64,000 nt of DNA from Cryptomeria japonica (taxonomy: Eukaryota > Streptophyta > Pinopsida > Cupressales > Cupressaceae). Under the pieces are notes generated by a model. That model had not been told where the DNA came from. It saw only the letters and a program-made list of their open reading frames with translations, and ran no database searches. Positions 56,167 to 64,000 of the stretch are shown here, one piece after another. The position numbers and the translations under genes were made by a program. Numbering within the stretch: position 1 is the first letter of the stretch; each line of letters begins with the position of its first letter. The stretch is taken from positions 212,839,744-212,903,743 of the forward strand of contig NC_081411.1 in the NCBI RefSeq assembly GCF_030272615.1. Reading direction: 5' to 3'.

Positions 56167-56776
56167 CTCAATCCTCTCATTTGTAAAGGTTAATGGTGAA
56201 TAGACAATAGTTAGAAGTAGTTAGTAGTGGAGTAGGAGGAGGAAGCTAGAGATTGTTGCCAAGACTATGGTGGAATTAATACATGATTTTCATTTAAGCA
56301 TGGTGGATCTTTATGTGTTGTTTCAACATTTTGCTTGGTTTCTTGTTTCTTCTCAAATTTAGTTGAAGTTCATTGATTATAATGGAGAAATGTAATGATA
56401 TGTGATGAATTCCTTGGCTCATACTTTTTGTGGTTCGCTAATTGTAAGTTATACTGTAAAGTTAGTTTGAACCTCATTATTGCAACAGTTCGATTGTGAA
56501 TATCTCATTTGGGTTGCGCCGATATTGGGTATTTGAATGAATGGTTTGCAGTATGAAATTTTTTATCATGGCGAAGCAAAGCTTGATTTGAGGAGTTTGT
56601 ATATTTGAGCATCATTCATTATCATCATTGTCCTTAGCTTTAGCTTAGATTTCCTTAACCTTTTATCCTTTTGTCCTTTATTTTCCAAAGTAAGTTTAGT
56701 TTTCACATTCCAACAAAACGTAAGTCCCTTTGTGATTACCAACATTATCACATCAAATCATTGAGTCTATCCACAC

Positions 56777-56880
56777 CAAAGAAACGGGACTCGGACTCGG
56801 CTCGGACTCGGCAAGGCCAAATCGGACTCGGACTCGGGACTCGGCGTCAGACTCGGCTCTAGACTCGGCTGGACTCGGGA
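56777..56880. repeat. left terminal inverted repeat and GACTCGG subterminal repeats of the hAT
   Basis: Starting at CAAAGAAACG, the motif GACTCGG and variants occur about ten times within 100 bp. It is probably the transposase-binding region by analogy with other hATs. Confidence 0.75.
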
Positions 56881-57193
56881 AAGTGAAAAACTCAAAAAAT
56901 TTAGAGATTTTTTAAGATTTAAAACTTGTTTCATGCACCCTTTATTGAATAAGACACAATAACATCATCAAACTTGGCTCATTTCATTACATAATACATA
57001 CACAAGTATACATCTATGATCTATCACATAAGCATAAACGCAAATTGTAGCTGAAGGAAATAACAAACATAGATATATAAATATTGTCAAATGTATACAA
57101 TATTACAAAACTCATGGAATAAAAAATCCATGTCATCATATGATCATCATCAAATGTTCCATACAAATAACAAAGGTAAATACATCTACAAGC

Positions 57194-60143
57194 CTATGGC
57201 GCAGAGGAGTCTGCACCCTCCGGCCCCGACGTCGGCTCCGATGAAGGCCCCGGCCCCCTACGAAGGCGTCTAAGGTAGGTCATAGATGATTGGGCAGCCA
57301 TAGCCGCTCCTCGTGACACCACGCCATGCTCACCAACATCAGGAACATCTGTGTCACTGTCACCATCTGTGTCACTATCACCATCTGCCTCTGAATCTCC
57401 TCTCTCTGCTCGTGCTCTCTGCTCCTCCTCTGCCATGGCTACAGCCTCAGCCTCTATATCTACCTGGTCGATCCAATCAGTGTCATCATCACTAAAGACA
57501 GCCACAGGATCTGTCTCAATGGCCCACTCTGCCTCAGGATCAACCTCATCTAGAATGATAGGAGAGATGTCAGCTAATGCATTCTTTCTCATTCTCAAGC
57601 GGAGGTTGTAGTGAACAAAGATAAGATCATTCATCTTCTCCACGGATAATCTATTGCGCCTCTTGGAGTGTATGTGCTCAAACATACTCCAATTGCGCTC
57701 ACAACCAGATGCACTGCATGGTTGGCTCAAGATGCGAATGGCCAACTTCTGAAGATTTGGTGTCGTTGGGCCAAAAAAGCTCCACCAATTATCTGAGTTT
57801 GAAATGAGAAAAATAAATAAAATCAGTCTCTCATAAACTCATTTAACAATATACAATAAAACTAAAATTAAGCCTTACAATTTATTTTTACCTGGCATCA
57901 TAGTTGTCCTACTTTCTTTGGCGATAGGACGAGAAAAGGTCTCCCCTTGTGCATTTGAGAACAACTGTAGCTCTCGCATAAGATCTGTCTGAGTACAACC
58001 AACAGGTGCCATCTTCTCCATGACTGAGTATAGCCCATCAAGGACCTCCGCATCAACCCTGAAAGTAGGGCTAAAATGGAATGCCGGATTCAAATAATAG
58101 GCTGCTGCATGGATGGGCCTATGAAGCTGATGATGCCATCTCTTATCAATGATCTGCCAAATGGGACCATACTTGCTCTCATCTCCTGCATAGATAGATT
58201 TGATGCCCTCTTTCGCCCTATCCATGCCCTCATATATGTAGCCCATTGCGGGCTTTTCTCCATCCGCAACTCGCAACAAAACCACCAAGGGCTTAACAAA
58301 CTGTAAAATTGAAAATATTGTGTAATTTAAAACATGAGCAAATAAGAGAATATGATGAATAAGTTATAAAACAAAAAGTTAAATAAAAATTGTAGAATTT
58401 ATAAAAAAATTACCTTCACTATCTCATCACAAGGGCTCCAAAAGCCTCACTCATCAAAAATGCAGTCTGCCATATCTTTCCCTGCTGGGGTGGCAGCATA
58501 GGATGAGGAAGACCACTCCTCACCAACAATCATACGTCTCAAGGCCATCTTACAACGAAGCATGGACTGCAATGTGATGAAGTTTGTGGCAAATCTTGTG
58601 ATTCCTGGACGAGCTAACTCCTTATGCTCTGTGTATTGTCTCATAAGAGCCAACACCCATGAATGATTATATACAAATTTGCACACATTTCTTGCCTTTT
58701 CTACACATGTCTTGACCCATGGAAGTTTTCCAATATCCTCTAACATGAGGTCAATGCAATGGGTGGCACATGGAGTCCAAACTATAGATGGGCGCCTCTC
58801 CATCAATAGTCTGCCTGCAACAACATAATTTGTTGCATTGTAATTAATGAGGTTACAACATAGAAATTAATTTGCAAACAAAATTAGTTTGTAATCAAAA
58901 GTTTACCTGCAGCAACATAATTTGGTGCATTGTCAGTCACCACCTGTACCACGTTCTCTTCACCCACCTCATTAATCACCTCCTCTATCTGCTCACATAG
59001 GTAGGTGGCATTCTTGCAATGGGCGGAGGCATCAATAGACTTGATGAAAACGGTGCCCCCTGAAATAAAAAAATAAAGCAAGATCAATGATCATTCAATA
59101 AATCATTAAATGAAAAATAAAAAATTAATGCCTAAATGAAACTAAAATTAATCAATCACCTGCGGAAGAAACAAGAAAATTAAGGAGAGTTCTATTTCTC
59201 CTGTCTGTCCAACCATCAGTCATGATGGTGCAACCTTTAGTGCTCCATATTTGGCGTTGATCACCCAATTCTTTCTTCACATCATTCACCAATTCAGTCA
59301 AAATGGGTCCCCTCAAATCAAAATCAGAAGGGGCTTTGAACCCCGCCCCACAAATGGTAAGGGCATCAACCATTTCTTGCCAATAAGGTGACCTGTCACA
59401 AATAATTTTAATGAGATAAGTATGTACTATGTATAATGAACTATATACAACAAAAATTAATACGAACAATCAAATTATAAAAATTAAAACAATCAAACAT
59501 AAAACATTTACCTGGCTGTGAAGAATGGAATACTGCCATAGATCCAAAATCTGCCAACTGCCATTTTAGCAGCATCATGGACCTCCTTGTTCCAACCCAT
59601 GCTCTCAAGTGACTGTTGGGACCCAGGAGTAGTGCGAGGTGCAAAAAAGGTATCCAACCTAGATTTACGAATCCTAGGTCCAATGCTAACACTCCCACTA
59701 CCACTGCCAGTGCTAGGAACATGAGAAGGGGCAGAGGCACTGGCACTGGCACTTATAGAAGTAGAACCGGAAGCATGAGTAGTAGCAAAATGAGTGGGAC
59801 GATATGAAGGTAAGGAAGAAGGCCCTCCAACACAACCTAATTGTGTCCCTGTTCCTAAAGGTGCATGTCTCCCAATGACTGTGAGATCCTCTTTTTCTTT
59901 CCTTTTCCTTTCAATTTCTTCAACCATTACATAGCAATCACGTATGGCCTTAGTGACTGCTTTTGTGCATGGGTCGGCATCATGCCCACGCACACCAGCA
60001 ATATGGTATTTCAATCTATATATGCCTCCATGGAATATTGTTTTGCAAAATATACACTTTGTTTGCCCTTTTCTTTGCCCTGGAAAATCCTCATGATATT
60101 TCCAAGAAGGGTCCTTTCTAATGGGAGGTCTAGAAGAGGACAT
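57194..60143 (-). pseudogene. hAT transposase, six exons, one premature stop
   Basis: Exons: 60143-59512, 59392-59160, 59059-58907, 58814-58414, 58300-57892 and 57792-57194, joined at GT/AG sites. Exon 1 starts MSSSRPPIRKDPSWKYHED and holds a BED-type zinc finger (CIFCKTIFHGG...YHIAGVRGH) and a serine-rich linker. Exon 2 has the DUF659 signature CTIMTDGWTDRRNRTLLNFL. Exon 3 has VVQVVTDNAPNYVAAGKLL, with a catalytic-type aspartate. Exon 4 has TPCATHCIDLMLEDIGKL. Exon 6 has the dimerisation block SASGCERNWSMFEHIHSKRR, then an acidic tail. A TGA in exon 4 (58447-58449) breaks an otherwise complete protein. The product would bind element ends and excise and reinsert the transposon in the nucleus. 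Confidence 0.9.
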
Positions 60144-60718
60144 TGTATGATTGTTTTGTGAAACTTGAGGCAAATAAGAATGTGAAGGTTGCTGCAATAA
60201 AACATTACAAATGCAAAAATAAATTAAGACATTCATTTTGTGTTGTGCATTCATAATGTCATTCTCATTGAACATTTTTTTCAAAAAAGCTAAAGTAGGG
60301 TTTGCAATTTTTTTTTTTTAAAATTGTAGGGTTTGTCAAACCCTACTTTAAAAAAAAAAAAATTACAAACCCTGGGCCTACATAGTAACATAGAAAAGAT
60401 TTTGGAATAAAATGTAAAACTTTCAAAAAAAAAAGAATAGAAAAATGAATTTTTGCATATAAGAAACAAAAAAATCTCAAAAAAACAATGTTACCTCTTA
60501 GAACTCTTGAAGAAAATTGAAGAAATTGAAGAAATCTTCCTTGCTGGTTTTTCTTCAATGCACTCTTGTTATTCTTTTTATCTCACTTTACTCCTCCTAT
60601 TTTTGCAAATGAATGAAATGAAAGTCACTTTTAGGTATAAAACAAAAATAACACAAAAAAAACAAGTCAAAAAAACCATTTAAAATTGTTTTTTTTTTAA
60701 CTTTTCATTGACTTCGCC

Positions 60719-60993
60719 ACCGGCCGAGTCCCAGGCACGGGACTTGCCGAGTTTGGCGAGTTTGGGCCAAACTCGCCAAACTCGGCGAGTCTGGCTCCTG
60801 GACTCGGCAAAGTCCGAGTCCGAGTCCCCAGGACTTGGCGAGGGTGACTCGCACTCGGACTCGCCGGGCCAAACTCGCCAAACTCGGCGAGTCTGGCTCC
60901 TGGACTCGGCAGAGTCCGAGTCCGAGTCCCCAGGACTTGGCGAGGGTGACTCGCACTCGGACTCGCCGAGTCCAGGCGATATTCGTTTCTCTG
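60719..60993. repeat. right subterminal region of the hAT with 102-bp tandem duplication
   Basis: A GC-rich block built from CCGAGTCC, CTCGCCAAACTCGG and GTCTGGCTCCTGGACTCGG is repeated twice with ~102-bp period (from 60766 and 60868). It ends in the inverted terminus CGTTTCTCTG. Confidence 0.8.
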
Positions 60994-61383
60994 ATCCACA
61001 CCATAAAGTCGATTGTTCGCATTGTAAACCTTGGAATTTCCTTATTTGATCATATTGTTTAGCATATAAGGTTTCTTTGTTCAAGAGAGAATATAATACT
61101 TGGTATTTTATTCTGTGTTTGAGGTGTCCTAAAAAACACATCAACAGAACTGAGAGGTGTGTTGAGGGCTTTTGTAGAGTAGAATAGCTTGTTTTCGATT
61201 TGTGTTATTACTTTTGGGGTTTGTTTTCTTGATTTGATGCGCTTTTTACTTGTTGGCGGCCACAGATTTTTGGCATGGACTTGCTAAGTTTTTGGTGAGT
61301 ACTTGCCAAAAATTGGTAAGTATTTGCTAGAAATTCAGCGGTTCTTTCTGGCAAGTTTTATATGCGATTACTCATTTTCATTT

Positions 61384-61497
61384 TTACTCAACGAGCTTTA
61401 TATATATATTGGCAATTATGAGTGTCAATGTTCTCGTATATATATATATAAGCGTATGTACACGTGTGTGGGCATCTATGTGTGTGTGTGTGTGTTC
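61384..61497. repeat. AT and GT microsatellites
   Basis: (TA)n tracts near 61390-61398 and 61436-61450, then (GT)n near 61480-61495. Simple sequence only. Confidence 0.9.
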
Positions 61498-61729
61498 AAT
61501 TGCCACAAATTTGGATACAACACCATGCAAGGATTTGATAAATGGATTGGAATGAGAATTACATAAATTGCACATTTTGCTAACAATTGATGTTTTGATC
61601 ATGTTCAAGGGTTTAGATTGTGGGGTTGATAATTGTATTGAGAAGGAGAGGACAAGTCTATTGTCAAAGAATCTATTCTCAGACAAGACAAAAAGAAGCC
61701 CGTCATGTGGTATCAAATCTAACTTTGAA

Positions 61730-62145
61730 TTTTCTAAAGGAAATCCAGGGGCAGCAGGTGCGGGTTTCATCCATTAAGATAGCCAAGGAGATATGATGAT
61801 GGTGGGTGTGTTGTACCTTGGAGATAGAAATAAATAATGAGGCAGAATGAGTGGCCCTTATAGTGGGTTTTAAAGGCAGTCTATATAGCTGGTTTCTGTC
61901 AGATAATGGTGGAAGGATATTTAAAGATTGCGATTGAAGCTATTAATAATTTTGTTGTCCACAGGACTTGTGAAATCAGGGAGCTGATGTCCAACAAGAC
62001 ATCAAGCAAAGGCAACAAAATCATTGCTATCATAAGAAAGAGTTTAGGAGGGGGCAACAAGGAAATGAGGCGATGTGTTGACATTGACATACTGGGTAAG
62101 GATAGAAATCGGCAATTGCTAACATCCAATACAGCATCCTCCTTT
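61730..62145 (+). pseudogene. LINE-type RNase H (RVT_3) remnant
   Basis: SKGNPGAAGAGFIH followed after a stop by DSQGD resembles the start of the plant RNase H domain of non-LTR elements (GNPGPAG...IRDSxGD). Further on, VEGYLKIAIEAINNFV and CEIRELMSN resemble the E/D-containing helix (VEGDSxxVIxAI...). GGGNKEMRRCVDIDILG resembles the terminal REGNKEADALS block. Stops and substitutions make it inactive. No RT remains nearby. Confidence 0.5.
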
Positions 62146-64000
62146 TAGTCATTTGCTTATTGTTCAATTTCCAGTTTTGTTCTGTATGGTTTACTTTCTC
62201 AAGTTTTTATTAATATATGCATTCGTACAAGGGACATGCAGCTGTTTATTGCACCAAGACATAAAGTTTGTGAGTAACAAAGTTTAGTTGGGTTCAAGGT
62301 TGTTTAGAGCTGCCGTGGTTAGAAGCATCCAAAACAAGCATAGTCCAAAGCTTTGTAGGACCCATAGGTAAACACTTAAAATGGTCAAAGTTAATTCAAC
62401 AAGCAAATCCAAGCAATTTCATGCAATTGACAGTCTGCTTAGATAACATGAGAGTACCAACCAGCATGTTAAGGCCTAGAGTACCAAGCAGTGAGACAAG
62501 GGTTAATGTACCAAGCAATGTGACAAGAGTAAGAAATGGAGGCTTTCTCCAGAGACCTTGACTTGGTCTTAGTTACAAGCAATGGATGTCTTAATGGGTG
62601 GTTAGCTCATCCAAAAGATGGCATCTGCCAAGCTGATCACCAAATATTTAGGTAAAACAATGGCAGGTTCAGCATAGGTGAACTCATCAAAATATAGTTA
62701 GATTGAAAGGAAGCTAATGTGAAGAAACACTTCCTTCAGTAACCTTAGAGGAGAGATAAATGGAAAATATGATCTAAAATAATATATGGAAAAGAAACAA
62801 CACAATTAAATCATTCATCATCATGCAATGGTGTGTCCTAGGAAAACCCTTCTAGGAAAAATAATAGCTTCAAATCTTTGAACAAATGCATTAATTCGCA
62901 GCAATATTGGTCATAGGATGATACAGATATAGGTAAGGAGCCTTCTCAAGAGACAACTTCAACAGTCAAATTTGTAGTAATACTGACATCATAACAATAC
63001 TTACAAAATACACTATGCAAGCTCCATCCAAAGCACCCAATAAATATAGAAAACAATACATGAAACCACCAAAGGGGAATCACAAACACTAAGTTAATGC
63101 CACCAAAAAGTGGCACCCAAATTCTTCAGTCAGATTCGAAAGCATTAATCTCAAGATAAGTCCAATAAGAATCTATCATAACATGTCATAGTAATCCTTC
63201 CAACTTGGGTGCTCCAATTTCTCTTATTCACATACTCCAAAGATGTTTTATGACAACCATAATGGCATGTCATAGGTTGGTGAATGTTCTTGGTCAATGT
63301 TTGTAACTCCTTTTTACAACTCTCTTATTTGTCATAAGGGCTCTTTCATTCCTAAAGTGGGAGCCTAACTTTTAGAGACCATAACTTTTGATTCAGAAAC
63401 CCAATTGAGCCTTTTTTTAGCTGAAGGTAACGGAGAGCTTTGTGTCACCATAATCAAATTTAGCTGGTTAAATCCTATATTGGTAAAATTTCGGGCCAAA
63501 AATGACCTCTACAGCTTGAGAATGCATTTTTAACATTAGGATGCAATGTTGAGACACCTTATTAACATTAAGATGTAATGTTGAGACACCTTTCCTAACA
63601 TTCTTCCACTTGTTGAACACCGTGCAAGAGCAAAGTGAATACGAATGCTATAAACTATTTGCTAGGGGCTGAGAGACCCATAGATATATTGCACCACTTG
63701 ATTTTCATTGCACTAATTGTTTTGTCAAAGCATCCAAAACATTCTCCAAAATATCAACTTTCTTCGGCAATACCATCCCATCTTCTGTTGAAGTTTAGCA
63801 TCAGTCAGTAATCTGATCTGACTGAGTCATCCAAATAACTCAGTTTGATATTTAATATGCATTATCGTTTATTATAAGATTCAATCAATGCATATTACAC
63901 ATGAAACGATTCATATATTAATCAATTCAATGTTATATCAAAGTATGAATCGATATTGCGTATTAATCCATATTAATTAATTTGCCTTTTGACATGTTAA
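62146..64000. other. intergenic DNA, no gene recognised
   Basis: AT-rich. Short duplications only: a ~37-bp unit with AGTACCAAGCAxTGxGACAAG near 62450-62530, and a ~33-bp unit with AATGTTGAGACACCTT at about 63540 and 63573. No terminal repeats or domains found. Confidence 0.4.

Larger units (their letters stand above)
56777..60993 (-). mobile_element. hAT DNA transposon (4.2 kb)
   Basis: It is flanked by a perfect 8-bp duplication ATCCACAC (56769-56776 and 60994-61001), the hAT hallmark. Ends are CAAAGAAACG on the left and CAGAGAAACG (reverse strand) on the right. GC-rich subterminal repeats of GACTCGG lie at both ends. A six-exon transposase fills the interior. It inserted in the 3' part of G, because the LTR sequence resumes beyond 61001. 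Confidence 0.95.
43967..61146 (+). mobile_element. long solo LTR G, host of D, F and the hAT
   Basis: The right end is clear: TTTATTCTGTGTTTGAGG to ACATCAACA at 61146, like E, F and H. The left end is proposed at TGTTGTGAGGACC (43967). Subtracting D with E, F and the hAT with their duplications leaves about 3.0 kb, close to H (3.1 kb). The flanks GCTTA and GAACT do not match, so the left end is uncertain. The interior 55851-56768 aligns with H (13600-14500) and with E (49000-49800), including the TATATAAG box at 56158. Confidence 0.6.

Noticed and set aside
57313-57611. Plus-strand ORFs rich in His/Ser opposite the hAT transposase
   Set aside because: They are antisense shadows of exon 6 (acidic tail and dimerisation block).
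60697-61144. Ser/Gly-rich repeated ORFs on both strands at the hAT right end
   Set aside because: They are translations of the GACTCGG subterminal repeat, open in several frames because the repeat lacks stops.

Overview
The window reads as nuclear DNA of a seed plant with a large, transposon-rich genome. A gymnosperm such as a conifer is my best guess, inferred from the density and depth of nested LTR elements; the species cannot be proven from sequence alone. It is AT-rich and gene-poor. Nearly all coding-looking sequence comes from transposable elements. I see one plausible host gene, three exons between 6343 and 9280, with an uncertain match to COMM-domain proteins.

Layout. 1-2711: decayed Sirevirus-like Copia sequence, with a 343-bp TRIM inserted in a small ORF. 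2712-6342: nothing recognised. 6343-9280: the host gene. 9594-10691: repeats. 10692-14771: a ~1-kb solo LTR (N) split by a 3.1-kb solo LTR (H). 16256-22263: a Copia element (A) on the minus strand with both LTRs, gag, protease, integrase, reverse transcriptase (RT) and RNase H, damaged by stops. 22426-27763: a non-coding LTR element (J) whose 3' LTR holds another solo LTR (K). 28139-39684: a second Copia element (B), minus strand, whose RNase H is split by a solo LTR (L) and whose RT is split by a gag-only Copia element (C). 42823-43660: a hAT remnant. 43967-61146: the most layered block. An old solo LTR (G) contains a TRIM (D), which contains a 4.66-kb solo LTR (E). G also contains a 4.92-kb solo LTR (F) and a nearly intact hAT transposon (56777-60993). 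61147-64000: microsatellites and a LINE-type RNase H remnant.

Most of these boundaries rest on target-site duplications (TSDs) read directly: GTTGT (TRIM T1), GAGGA (A), GTGAC (J), CAGGT (K), GAGCA (L), TGCAC (C), CTAAG (D), GAGCC (E) and the 8-bp ATCCACAC (hAT). N, F and H have duplications with one mismatch. B has a probable TTATC.

The most unusual content is in the E/F/G/H family, which has very long (3.0-4.9 kb) TGTTG...CAACA terminal repeats. E and F carry upstream of a TATA box about ten copies of a ~33-bp imperfect hairpin spaced 166-167 bp apart (sometimes 175-176 bp). The DNA between hairpins has diverged far more than the hairpin. H has instead an ~85-bp array, also centred on hairpins. 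Downstream of the hairpin array, E and F hold an embedded transcription-unit-like segment: TATA box, a conserved intron-like interval, then an ORF that differs between the two copies. A second TATA box with an upstream palindromic double telo-box follows and is shared by all four copies. TRIM D is also notable, because its 135-bp LTR contains a 72-nt tRNA-like sequence with good A and B boxes.
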